Position numbers and translations under genes: made by a program. The notes under the pieces were generated by a model that saw nothing but the letters and a program-made list of their open reading frames with translations, was not told the DNA's origin and made no database searches. From JAXMEQ01 sp046348225 (GTDB lineage: Bacteria > Pseudomonadota > Gammaproteobacteria > Burkholderiales > Burkholderiaceae_C): a stretch of 64,000 nt of DNA. Where the stretch lies: assembly GCA_046348225.1 (NCBI GenBank), contig JAXMEQ010000006.1, positions 213,689-277,688 of the forward strand. Reading direction: 5' to 3'. This document shows, in pieces, positions 30,535 to 38,423 of the stretch (the first letter of the stretch is position 1; every line of letters starts with the position of its first letter).

Positions 30535-31194
30535 TCAGGCTGCTGCCGCACCTTTGGCGTGGCGCTCGGCATACAGCGCGAGTTCCACGTCGTTCTTGGT
30601 GCCGGTTTTTTCGAGGATGCGGGCGCGGTAGGTGCTCACGGTATTGGCGGCGAGGTTCAGCTGTGCACCAATTTCGCTCACGCTCTGCCCGGCCGTGAGC
30701 AGGCGGAACACCTGGTACTCGCGGTGCGAGAGGGCCTCGGGCCCGACCTTGGCCGACGCGCCGCCCACGGCGCTGGCCAGCGCCTCGGCAGTGGCCGGTG
30801 TCACGTAGCGCCCGCCTGCGGCCACCTTGCGCACCGCCGCCACCATGTCGTCAGGGTCGGCGCTCTTGTTCAGGTAGCCGGCCGCGCCGAGCTTGATGCA
30901 GCGCACCGCGTACTGCTTTTCGGGGTAGGTGCTGAGCATCAGCACCGGCAGGGCGGGCCAGCGCTTGCGCAGTTCCTGCAACACGTCCAGGCCGTCGCGC
31001 CCGGGCATGGCAATGTCCAGCAGCACCACGCCCAGCGCGCCGTCATGCGCCTGCACGGCGTCCAGCACTTCGGCGCCGGTGGTGGCCTCGGCACAGACCT
31101 CGATGTCGGGCGCGTCGGCCAGCACCTGCTTCAGGCCCTCGCGCACGATGCGGTGGTCGTCGCCCAACAACACACGGATTGGTTTGCTATTCAT
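30535..31194 (-). CDS. NarL/LuxR-family response regulator
   Basis: A 219-residue regulator: receiver domain with phosphoacceptor Asp60 (VVLLDIAMPGRDG), acidic pair Asp12/Asp13, and a C-terminal LuxR-type helix-turn-helix (LSHREYQVFRLLTAGQSVSEI...NTVSTYRARILEKTG). It overlaps the upstream kinase gene by 8 bp. Its start codon lies inside a copy of the interspersed stem-loop element (31186-31202). Position directly upstream of the cyanate transport genes suggests that it controls them. Confidence 0.93.
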   Translation of the reverse strand: MNSKPIRVLLGDDHRIVREGLKQVLADAPDIEVCAEATTGAEVLDAVQAHDGALGVVLLDIAMPGRDGLDVLQELRKRWPALPVLMLSTYPEKQYAVRCIKLGAAGYLNKSADPDDMVAAVRKVAAGGRYVTPATAEALASAVGGASAKVGPEALSHREYQVFRLLTAGQSVSEIGAQLNLAANTVSTYRARILEKTGTKNDVELALYAERHAKGAAAA

Positions 31195-31202
31195 TTTGTA
31201 GC
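31186..31202. repeat. Interspersed stem-loop element, copy 4 (kinase/regulator gene junction)
   Basis: The sequence is GCTATTCATTTTGTAGC followed by GGCATACGCAGG. It contains both the stop codon of the histidine kinase (31187-31189) and the start codon of the regulator (31192-31194), so the element forms the overlapping gene boundary. Confidence 0.7.
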
Positions 31203-32386
31203 GGCATACGCAGGTGGAATGCGGCCCCCAGGCCGATTTGGCTTTCGATCTCGATCACGCCGCCAAAATGGCGGGCCCGTTCGCGCATGCCCATCACACC
31301 GTAGGCGGTGGCCGCCTCAAAGGCCTCGGGCGGCGCGCCGCGGCCATCGTCCCGCACGGTGATGCGCAGCTGCCGCGCATCGGCGGCAATGCGCACCGCC
31401 ACATGGCGGGCCCGGGCGTGGCGGCCCACGTTGGACAGCATTTCCTGGAAGATGCGGAACACGGCCATCGCTGCAGGTTCGGGCAGCTCCGGCGCGGCGT
31501 CCACCTGCATCTGCCAGTCCAGCGCCAGCTCGGCCGACTGCACGAACTCGTGGGCCTGCCACTCGAGCGCGGCCCACAGGCCCTGGTGGTCCAGGATGCT
31601 GGGGCGCAGGTCGGTGATGATGCGGCCCACGTTGTCGACCGCGTTCTCGATCAGGCGGCTCATGTTCTGGCACTTGCTGCGCATGCGCTCGCGCATGGCC
31701 TGCGCCGCCTCGGCCTCGCGCGACTGCTGCTCCGCCAGGCGCTTGTCGAGCCAGTTCACGTCCATCTTCAGCGCCACCAGGAGGCTGCCCAGTTCGTCGT
31801 GCACTTCGCGGGCGATGCGGGTGCGCTCTTCCTCGCGTACCTGCTCGGAGTACGCCGCCAGCTCGCGCAGCTGGCCCAGCGCCACCGACAGCTCGCGCGT
31901 GCGCTCGGCCACCCGCAGCTCCAGCTCGTCCTTGGCTTTTTGCAGGGCGTCGGCGGCGCGCTTGCGCTCGGTGATGTCCACAAAGGTGATGACCGCGCCG
32001 CGCACCTGCGGCCCGTCCATGATGGGGTGGCTGGAATACTCCACCGCGAATGCGGTGCGGTCGCGGCGCCAGAACACCTCGGTGTCGATGCGGCACGGCA
32101 GGCCGCGACGGAAGGCATTGAAGATCGGGCAGTCGGTGTCGGGGTAGTGCGAGCCGTCGGCATGCGAATGGTGCGTCAGCTCGTGCATGTTGTGGCCCAG
32201 CACATCGGCCGGCTCCCAGCCCAGCATGCGCGCGCCCGCCCGGTTGATGAAGGTGCAGTGCCCGGCCAGGTCAATCCCGAAAATGCCCTCGCCCGTGGAC
32301 TCCAGCAACAGCCCAAGCTGGTGCTGCCAGAGCGGGTCGGGCGCAGAGGCGGGCGGGTTTTGCCATTTCAGGGCGTCAGCATGCAT
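31187..32386 (-). CDS. PAS-domain sensor histidine kinase, NarX/DegS-type (HisKA_3)
   Basis: A 399-residue soluble kinase with no transmembrane helices: a PAS domain (about 22-145, ending in the PAC-like VITFVDITERKRA), a coiled-coil, the HisKA_3 dimerisation helix with phosphoacceptor His196 (RIAREVHDELGSLL), and an ATPase domain with DDGRGAPPEA and YGVMGMRERARHFGG. It forms a two-component system with the overlapping NarL-type regulator. The start at 32386 is the only good ATG, yet a strong sigma-54-type promoter would place the transcript start only about two bases before it, so the true start may lie downstream. Confidence 0.9.
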   Translation of the reverse strand: MHADALKWQNPPASAPDPLWQHQLGLLLESTGEGIFGIDLAGHCTFINRAGARMLGWEPADVLGHNMHELTHHSHADGSHYPDTDCPIFNAFRRGLPCRIDTEVFWRRDRTAFAVEYSSHPIMDGPQVRGAVITFVDITERKRAADALQKAKDELELRVAERTRELSVALGQLRELAAYSEQVREEERTRIAREVHDELGSLLVALKMDVNWLDKRLAEQQSREAEAAQAMRERMRSKCQNMSRLIENAVDNVGRIITDLRPSILDHQGLWAALEWQAHEFVQSAELALDWQMQVDAAPELPEPAAMAVFRIFQEMLSNVGRHARARHVAVRIAADARQLRITVRDDGRGAPPEAFEAATAYGVMGMRERARHFGGVIEIESQIGLGAAFHLRMPLQNE

Positions 32387-32398
32387 GGGCTTGGTGCA

Positions 32399-32448
32399 TG
32401 CAATGGTCGTGCCAGATTGGTGCGCCCCGTTCGCGCCATTTTGGTGCG
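32399..32448 (-). promoter_or_regulatory. Sigma-54 promoter with NtrC-like sites upstream of the kinase gene
   Basis: Read on the minus strand: TGGCAC (32409-32414), N5, TTGCA (32399-32403), a perfect match to the sigma-54 consensus. Two NtrC-type dyads lie next to it: GCACCA-AAA-TGGCGC within 32432-32448 and GCACCA-ATC-TGGCAC within 32408-32424, the second overlapping the -24 element. The motif TTGGTGC recurs on the plus strand at 32391, 32417 and 32441. Predicted transcription start is near 32388. This implies nitrogen control of the two-component genes. Confidence 0.65.
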
Positions 32449-32916
32449 CTAAAGTCCCAAATCACCCAGGCTGGGGTGGTCGTCGGGCCGCCGACCCAGC
32501 GGCCAGTGAAACTTGCGATCGGGCGCGGCAATGGGCAGGTCATTGATGCTGGCAAAGCGCCGCTGCATGAAGCCCTGTTCGTTGAATTCCCAGTTCTCGT
32601 TGCCGTAGCTGCGAAACCACTGGCCCGAATCGTCGTGCCATTCGTAGGCAAAGCGCACCGCAATCCGGTTGCCCGTGAAAGCCCACAGCTCCTTGATGAG
32701 CCGGTAGTCCAGCTCGCGCGCCCACTTGCGCTGCAGGAAGCCGCGCACCTGCTCGCGGCCCACCGGGAACTCGGCGCGGTTGCGCCAGCGCGTGTCTTCG
32801 GTGTAGACCTGCACCACGCGGTCGGGGTCGCGGGTGTTCCAGGCGTCTTCGGCCATGCGCACTTTCTGCGCAGCGGTTTCGGCGGTGAACGGGGGCAGGG
32901 GTGGCTTGGTTTCCAT
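32449..32916 (-). CDS. DUF1348 / nuclear transport factor 2-like protein
   Basis: A 155-residue protein with the NTF2-like cone fold: AEDAWNTRDPDRVVQVYTED at the start and a hydrophobic pocket-forming sheet further on (GNRIAVRFAYEWHDDSGQWF, YGNENWEFNEQGFMQRR). DUF1348 proteins are small, of unknown reaction. It is divergent from a TetR regulator across 41 bp that hold a perfect 18-bp palindrome, so its expression is probably repressed by that regulator. Confidence 0.9.
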   Translation of the reverse strand: METKPPLPPFTAETAAQKVRMAEDAWNTRDPDRVVQVYTEDTRWRNRAEFPVGREQVRGFLQRKWARELDYRLIKELWAFTGNRIAVRFAYEWHDDSGQWFRSYGNENWEFNEQGFMQRRFASINDLPIAAPDRKFHWPLGRRPDDHPSLGDLGL

Positions 32917-32929
32917 GGGGTTCCTTGAA

Positions 32930-32947
32930 GTAGACAGACCTGTCTAC
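32930..32947. promoter_or_regulatory. TetR-type operator
   Basis: GTAGACAGACCTGTCTAC is a perfect palindrome with 8-bp arms around AC, 10 bp before the tetR-family start codon and 13 bp before the divergent DUF1348 start. A TACAAT -10-like hexamer overlaps its right end on the plus strand. Such a single palindrome between divergent genes is the usual operator arrangement for TetR-family repressors; closely similar TAGACAG...CTGTCTA sites are common for this group. Confidence 0.75.
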
Positions 32948-32957
32948 AATCTACCAC

Positions 32958-33512
32958 ATGGATCTGAGCCACCTGCCCGCGCGCGAGCGCATCCTCGTCA
33001 CGGCGCATGCATTGTTCTACCGCGACGGCATCCGCGCCACCGGGGTGGACCGGCTGATTGCCGAGTCTGGCGTGGCCAAGCTCACCTTCTACCGGCACTT
33101 TCCGTCCAAGGACGATCTGGTGCGCGCCTTTCTGGACTACCGGCACGAGCGCTGGATGGCCTGGCTGGTGGACGCGCTGGGCCGCCACGGCGCACGCCCG
33201 GGCGGCGGCCTGGCGCCGCTGGTGGCGGCTCTGGCCGAATGGTTTGCCGACCCGGCGTTCCGCGGCTGCGCCTTCATCAATGCGGTGGCCGAAGTCGGCG
33301 GCAGCCTGCCCGATGCCGTGGCCATCGCGCGCCGCCACAAGCAGGAGATGACCGACGTGCTGGCCGACCTGCTGCCGCCCGGGCCGCAGCAGTACGAAGC
33401 GGCGCACGCCGTGGCCGTGGCCGTGGATGGCGCCATCGTGCAGGCACAAATGGCGGGTGGCGCGGCCGCCCTGGCAGCACTCAAGCAACTGTTGGCGCTG
33501 CCAAGCGCCTGA
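32958..33512 (+). CDS. TetR/AcrR family transcriptional regulator
   Basis: A 184-residue repressor: N-terminal helix-turn-helix (residues about 10-60; ATGVDRLIAESGVAKLTFYRHFPSKDDLVRAFL) and an all-helical ligand-binding domain. It probably represses itself and the divergent DUF1348 gene through the palindrome between them, releasing on binding a small reactive or lipophilic compound. A perfect 19-bp palindrome lies 29-47 bp after its stop. Confidence 0.93.
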   Translation: MDLSHLPARERILVTAHALFYRDGIRATGVDRLIAESGVAKLTFYRHFPSKDDLVRAFLDYRHERWMAWLVDALGRHGARPGGGLAPLVAALAEWFADPAFRGCAFINAVAEVGGSLPDAVAIARRHKQEMTDVLADLLPPGPQQYEAAHAVAVAVDGAIVQAQMAGGAAALAALKQLLALPSA

Positions 33513-33540
33513 GCGGCCAGAATCCCCAGGTTTGGCGATG

Positions 33541-33559
33541 GACGTTCCGGCGGAACGTC
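33541..33559. promoter_or_regulatory. Perfect 19-bp palindrome between tetR and the secreted protein gene
   Basis: GACGTTCCG-G-CGGAACGTC, arms of 9 bp around one base. It lies downstream of the TetR gene and about 40 bp upstream of the next start codon. There is no following T-run, so it could be an operator of the secreted-protein gene or a weak terminator stem. Confidence 0.5.
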
Positions 33560-33597
33560 GCTAGGCTACAAGGATCTCTTGGCCCCGGGATCTTTCC

Positions 33598-35835
33598 ATG
33601 CCGCAGTACACAAAGGTCACTTCCAACTTCTTCACCATTGCCGACACCGAGCGCATACCCGCATACGTCGCTCTGGACGGGCGCCTGACGCCCGCCGGGC
33701 CCATGACCTATTTCGACATGGGCTTTCTCACGCCAGACCTGAATGGCGACGGGCTGAAGGATCTCGTCATGTCCCTCAACCGGGGCGTGCAACTGACAAC
33801 GAACCCGGGCTACCCCACTCAGTTTTTCCTGAACAACGGCGCAGGTGGGTTCACAAATGTCACGAGTCAGGTCTCCGGTGGTGTCCTGTCGTTGCGGGAA
33901 CTCACGGGCTATGCGGCTGGCAATCTGGACACCGACCCGCAACACGAAGTGGTACTCGTCAGCGTGGGGGGCCGCGACCTGGGGAATACCGGCGACTTGA
34001 TGGCCTACTACGACAGCGCAAGCCAGGCCATCACCAACCGCAGCAGCCTCCTGCCGTCGCTGGCGGCCAGCAACGGCAGTTCTTCAGGCGGCGTCAACAA
34101 CCCGCGTGCCGTCATTGGCTACGACACTGAAATCGGCGACCTTGATGCCGACGGCGACAACGACATCTTCGTCCTGACATTGGGCGGGCCTGCGAACATG
34201 CAGCCCGCCTTCATGCTGCTGAATGACGGGAATGGCAACTTCACCGCACGGAACGATGACGCCCTGACGGCATTCTCGCGCCTGCATTTCGGTGGCGGAA
34301 CCCGGGACACCTGGTTCCGAGCCAGCCTGCTGGACGTGAATGGCGACGGTGCCATGGATGTCCTGGCCAGCGTGGTGCTGAGGCAGGGCATTCGCTCCAA
34401 TTTCGTCGCGCTCAACGATGGAAGGGGAAATTTCTCCGAGGCCAGGGTCATCAACCTGCCGCCGCCCCTTTATGGGACCGCGAACACCCAGACCCGCGAC
34501 AGCATCACAGGCGACCTGAACGGCGATGGCCGCCCCGACATTGTGCTGAGCGAAACACGCAACGAGCCATTCCTCGCCGGACGCGGGATACAGCTTCTGT
34601 ACAACAACGGGGGCACAGGCTTCACCGACGCAACCGCACGTATCCAGTACGTCAACCCCCGACCCGACGGGACCCAAACCTACACCGACCCGAAGCAAAT
34701 CGGCCTGCTTGACTTCAATCGCGACGGATTCCTGGACATCATCGAGCGCGGCCAGAATCTGAGTGGCCCCAACGGACAGGCCACCATCAACTTCTCGGTG
34801 CTGCTCAATGACGGGGTTGGCAACTTCAGGGAGATGCCGCGATCCGAATTCACCAGCCTCGCATACCTGCAAGCCCCCATCGGCGCAGGCGTGGAGCCCA
34901 TCTGGACCGACGTCAACAACGACGGCATTGTGGATTTCATCGTGGCGGACACGACCGACGACGGCACCACGTTGCGGATGGGCTTCTCGGTCTACCAGGG
35001 TACCAGCGCCTATTCCACGGGGCCGAACGGCATGGATCCCGCCACCGTCGGTGCGCCTGGATTCAACGAACACTACTACCTCAATGCCAATCCGCAAGTG
35101 GCTGCACTGGTGGCCCAGGGCAGCTTTGCCAGCGGACTCGCGCACTTCCTGGCGGTCGGTCGAGCAGAAGGAAAAGCCGGCTTTGCCCCGCCGCCTGCCG
35201 TTCGTCTGACCGGCGGTTCAAATTCCGACACGTTGCGCGGTGGCTCTGGCAACGACACCCTGACCGGCCTGGCCGGCAACGACACGCTGGACGGCGGCGC
35301 GGGCGTGGACACCGCCGTCTTCACGGGTGCGCGGGCCGGCTACACCGTCACACGTGGCGCTGCCAGCCTGGCTGTGACGAGCAGCAGCGAAGGCACAGAC
35401 ACCCTGACCAACATCGAACGCCTGAAGTTCAGCGATGTGTCCTTGGCGTTGGACTTGTCAGGCAACGCCGGCACCACCGCCAAGGTGCTGGGCGCGGTGT
35501 TTGGCCGTGAGGGCCTGACCAACAAGCTGTATGTGGGCATTGGCCTGCAGCTGCTGGACGCCGGCACCAGCTACCAGGCGCTGATGCAGGCGGCGCTGGC
35601 GGCCAAGCTGGGGGCCAATGCCAGCAACACGGCGGTGGTGAACCTGCTGTACACCAACGTGATCGGCAACGCGCCGGGGCCAGCCGAGCTGGCGCTTTAC
35701 AAGGGCTTGCTCGACAGCGGCGCCATGACGCAGGCCGCTTTGGGCGTGCTGGCAGCCGATACCGTGTTCAACACCACGAAGATCGACCTGACCGGCCTGG
35801 CCAGCACCGGCATCGAGTACCTGCCGCAGGGCTGA
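33598..35835 (+). CDS. RTX-type secreted protein with FG-GAP/VCBS repeats
   Basis: A 745-residue acidic extracellular protein. Residues about 1-450 hold at least six FG-GAP-like calcium repeats (DLNGDGLKD, DLDADGDND, DVNGDGAMD, DLNGDGRPD, DFNRDGFLD, DVNNDGIVD), predicting a beta-propeller. Then comes a short module (NEHYYLNANPQVAALVAQGSF...), RTX nonapeptides (GGSGNDTLTGLAGNDTLDGGAG, about residues 545-566) and a roughly 180-residue C-terminal domain, ending TGIEYLPQG, shared with the next gene. There is no N-terminal signal, so type I secretion is expected; no type I exporter genes are in the window. Confidence 0.85.
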   Translation: MPQYTKVTSNFFTIADTERIPAYVALDGRLTPAGPMTYFDMGFLTPDLNGDGLKDLVMSLNRGVQLTTNPGYPTQFFLNNGAGGFTNVTSQVSGGVLSLRELTGYAAGNLDTDPQHEVVLVSVGGRDLGNTGDLMAYYDSASQAITNRSSLLPSLAASNGSSSGGVNNPRAVIGYDTEIGDLDADGDNDIFVLTLGGPANMQPAFMLLNDGNGNFTARNDDALTAFSRLHFGGGTRDTWFRASLLDVNGDGAMDVLASVVLRQGIRSNFVALNDGRGNFSEARVINLPPPLYGTANTQTRDSITGDLNGDGRPDIVLSETRNEPFLAGRGIQLLYNNGGTGFTDATARIQYVNPRPDGTQTYTDPKQIGLLDFNRDGFLDIIERGQNLSGPNGQATINFSVLLNDGVGNFREMPRSEFTSLAYLQAPIGAGVEPIWTDVNNDGIVDFIVADTTDDGTTLRMGFSVYQGTSAYSTGPNGMDPATVGAPGFNEHYYLNANPQVAALVAQGSFASGLAHFLAVGRAEGKAGFAPPPAVRLTGGSNSDTLRGGSGNDTLTGLAGNDTLDGGAGVDTAVFTGARAGYTVTRGAASLAVTSSSEGTDTLTNIERLKFSDVSLALDLSGNAGTTAKVLGAVFGREGLTNKLYVGIGLQLLDAGTSYQALMQAALAAKLGANASNTAVVNLLYTNVIGNAPGPAELALYKGLLDSGAMTQAALGVLAADTVFNTTKIDLTGLASTGIEYLPQG
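35270..35835 (+). repeat. C-terminal domain duplication, copy A
   Basis: This segment of about 565 bp is repeated at 37085-37648 with, by eye, close to 90% identity. It encodes the last RTX repeat and the whole C-terminal domain of the protein, including blocks such as GTDTLTNIERLKFSD and NKLYVGIGLQLLDAGTSYQA. Confidence 0.85.
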
Positions 35836-35914
35836 GGCCCGCCGTCTTCGTCTGGCACCATCCCACGTTCTGGTGATGGCGCCTGACCGGCCAGACACAG
35901 TACGCTTCGCCCAA

Positions 35915-37648
35915 ATGACCACGAAACCTTTCAAGATCAACAGCATCGCTGTCCCGCTGGTGGGCAACGGCTACCTGCGTGAAGGCAATGGCCTGATGCC
36001 GATCACGCAGTTCATCAGCTCCATGAAGGCCACCGGCTTCAATGATGTTCGGCTCATCACCAACTCCGGCGTGCTGGCCAACGCCACGGACTCGGCCTAC
36101 AGCCCCACCCTGACGGCCAGCTTTGAACCGCCCGACGCCGAAGTACTGTCGTTCGCCGTCCGGCTGAAGTCTGAAGGCTTCACCCTCACGTGGATGCCGT
36201 TCATCGGCGTGAGCGGCCAGGTCACGGGCTCGGGCAGCGGCGGCGACAAGGCCAACCCGGCCAACTTTGACGCCTGGTTCGAGAACCACAAGGCCGCCAT
36301 GGTGCAGGAAGCACGGCTGGCCCAGAGTGTGGGCGCCGAGCGTTTTGTGGTGTTCACCGACGATGTGCAGAACCTCATGTACGTCCCGCCGGGCTCGGCG
36401 CGGGCGGCCAAGTGGCTGGAGCTGGTGAGCGCCGTGCGGGCCGTGTACAGCGGCGAGCTCACCTGCATCCTGTACGCCGACGGCACGCTGTTCCCCGGCG
36501 GCAACAACCACCTGCAGCTGATTCCGCGCGCCATCCTGGACAGCCTGGACACCATCGGCCTCGGGTTCTTCCCCGACCCGTTGACCAACAGCACCAACCC
36601 CAGCGTCAATGACCTGATCAACGCCTGGTACACCAATGCGCGCGGCGTCAAGCCGGTGGAGCTGCTCAAATCCATCAGCGATTTTTACGGCAAGAAGGTC
36701 TGGATTGGCGACCGCACCTTCCACAGCTTTGACGGCGCCAACATCGACCACGGCCAGGTGCTGCGCGCCGAGCCCCCGCTGGTGCCCGACCCGCAGGAGC
36801 AGGCAGACCTGATGGAGTCCTTCCTGCGGGTCATGTCGCTGGAGCAAGGCACCTGGTTCAACGGTGTTTCCCTGCAGAACTGGAACCGCTTCCCCGACTA
36901 CACCGCTGGCGTGGCCCGTTTCCTGGACTCGGCCGTGGGCGAGAACTTCCAGGGCAAGCTGGCCGAGCAGGTGGTCAGCAACTGGTTCAACGGGCTGAAG
37001 CAGTCTGTGGGCATCAGCCGCAGCGGCACGGCACAGGCCGACCGCCTGGAAGGCGGCTACCACCACGACACCCTGAACGGCCTGGCTGGCAACGACACGC
37101 TGGACGGCGGCGCCGGCACCGACACCGCCATCTTTGCCGGTGCCAAGGCGGGCTACACCGTCACCCGCAGCGCCACCGGCTTCACCGTGAGCAGCAGCGC
37201 CGAAGGCACGGACACCCTGACCAACATCGAACGCCTGAAGTTCAGCGACCTATCGGTGGCGCTGGACCTGTCTGGCAACGCCGGCACCACCGCCAAGGTG
37301 CTGGGCGCGGTGTTTGGCCGCGAGGGTCTGACCAACAAGCTGTTTGTGGGCATCGGCCTGCAGTTGCTGGACGCGGGCACCAGCTACCAGGCGCTGATGC
37401 AGGCGGCGCTTGCAGCCAAGCTGGGGGCCAATGCCAGCAACACGGCGGTGGTGAACCTGCTGTTTAACAATGTGGTGGGCAGTGCACCCAGCGCTGCGGA
37501 TCTGGCGTTCTACAAGACCATGCTGGACAGCGGCGCCATCAGCCAGGCGGCTCTGGGGGTGGTGGCAGCCGACACGGCGCTCAACACCACGAAGATCGAC
37601 CTGACCGGGCTGGCCAGCACCGGCATCGAATACCTGCCGCAGGGCTGA
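35915..37648 (+). CDS. RTX-type secreted protein with TIM-barrel-like N-terminal domain
   Basis: A 577-residue protein. Residues about 1-365 resemble a TIM-barrel glycoside hydrolase of the GH113-like kind (ITQFISSMKATGFNDVRLI, TLTWMPFIGVSG, RFVVFTDDVQNLMY, KVWIGDRTFHSFDG, GTWFNGVSLQNWNRF); acidic residues suitable for catalysis are present but I cannot assign them. One RTX unit (GLAGNDTLDGGAGTDTA) and the C-terminal domain shared with the preceding gene follow. ATG at 35915 is chosen over 35873. It is probably exported by type I secretion together with its neighbour. Confidence 0.8.
   Translation: MTTKPFKINSIAVPLVGNGYLREGNGLMPITQFISSMKATGFNDVRLITNSGVLANATDSAYSPTLTASFEPPDAEVLSFAVRLKSEGFTLTWMPFIGVSGQVTGSGSGGDKANPANFDAWFENHKAAMVQEARLAQSVGAERFVVFTDDVQNLMYVPPGSARAAKWLELVSAVRAVYSGELTCILYADGTLFPGGNNHLQLIPRAILDSLDTIGLGFFPDPLTNSTNPSVNDLINAWYTNARGVKPVELLKSISDFYGKKVWIGDRTFHSFDGANIDHGQVLRAEPPLVPDPQEQADLMESFLRVMSLEQGTWFNGVSLQNWNRFPDYTAGVARFLDSAVGENFQGKLAEQVVSNWFNGLKQSVGISRSGTAQADRLEGGYHHDTLNGLAGNDTLDGGAGTDTAIFAGAKAGYTVTRSATGFTVSSSAEGTDTLTNIERLKFSDLSVALDLSGNAGTTAKVLGAVFGREGLTNKLFVGIGLQLLDAGTSYQALMQAALAAKLGANASNTAVVNLLFNNVVGSAPSAADLAFYKTMLDSGAISQAALGVVAADTALNTTKIDLTGLASTGIEYLPQG
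37085..37648 (+). repeat. C-terminal domain duplication, copy B
   Basis: Second copy of the 35270-35835 segment. Differences are mostly synonymous third-position changes or changes in the short linker after the RTX repeat, with the domain core unchanged, consistent with duplication or gene conversion of a secretion and anchoring module. Confidence 0.85.
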
Positions 37649-37660
37649 GGCCCGGCCGGC

Positions 37661-37855
37661 TTACCACTCGCCGGATTCGCGCACGCGCTGGGCCAGGTCG
37701 AACTCGATCGGCTCGGCCTGCCAGCCGTGGGCCGGGGACGGCTCGCGGGCGGGGCTTTCGTGGACAGGGGCGCTGGCCATCGGGCCACCGGCGTAGGCAG
37801 GAGCTACCGGCAGGCTTGGCGACAGTAATTGGGGCAGTACAGCAGAGAAGCGCAT
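37661..37855 (-). CDS. Small hypothetical protein, possibly secreted
   Basis: A 64-residue protein starting MRFSAVLPQLLSPSLPVAPAYAGG, perhaps a weak signal peptide with cleavage after AYA, then a Pro/Glu-rich tail. AAAGGAA lies seven bases before ATG 37855, which supports this start over the upstream one at 37918. It converges with the RTX gene 12 bp away. I recognise no family. Confidence 0.55.
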   Translation of the reverse strand: MRFSAVLPQLLSPSLPVAPAYAGGPMASAPVHESPAREPSPAHGWQAEPIEFDLAQRVRESGEW

Positions 37856-37973
37856 GGCAGTTCCTTTCTGCTTCCCAGTGTAGGAACGGCGCCAGAATCT
37901 GTATGTGACGGAGCGCACATCGCCGCAACAAAACGTGCGGCAAGTGTGAAAAAAGCAACGCCGCGGGCGTGGC

Positions 37974-38423
37974 CTATCGCGGCAGCCAGGCCGTAGCTTC
38001 CACCTCCACCAACACCGCGTCGCTGGGCAGCATGCGGCTGACCTCGACCACGGTGCTCACCACCGGCTGCGGGAAGAACAGGCCGCGCACCCGGTTGTAG
38101 GCCGGGTAGTGGCGCAGGTCGCGGAAATACTGCACCAGCTTGACCACGTCCTTCATGTCGCCGCCGCACTCCTGCGCCATCTCGCGGATGCGGTTGAGCA
38201 CAAACCAGCTTTGCGCCACGATCGGCGCCTCGAACACGTCCACCGACATCTGGCCGGTCACGTAGCCCAGCGCCGCCAACTCGTCGCGGGCGGCGGCGGG
38301 AAGCTGCTCGTACTGCGTCACCACGCTACGCGACGGGTCCACCGCGATCACGCCGCTCATGAACACGTAGTCGCCCGCGCGCTGCCAGGCGGCGTAGTTG
38401 GCCAGGGGTTTGCCGACGCTCAT
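37974..38423 (-). CDS. RidA family protein
   Basis: A 149-residue member of the RidA/YjgF/Rut-C group, which hydrolyses reactive enamine/imine intermediates or aminoacrylate derivatives. Recognisable blocks are DYVFMSGVIAVDPSRS, ALGYVTGQMSVDVFEAPIVAQS, DMKDVVKLVQYFRDL and the C-terminal LPSDAVLVEVEATAWLP. It is the last gene of the eight-gene operon, its ATG (38423) overlapping the preceding stop. RidA next to an FAD oxidase and deaminase-like enzyme suggests that a deaminated imine is produced in the pathway. Confidence 0.9.
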   Translation of the reverse strand: MSVGKPLANYAAWQRAGDYVFMSGVIAVDPSRSVVTQYEQLPAAARDELAALGYVTGQMSVDVFEAPIVAQSWFVLNRIREMAQECGGDMKDVVKLVQYFRDLRHYPAYNRVRGLFFPQPVVSTVVEVSRMLPSDAVLVEVEATAWLPR

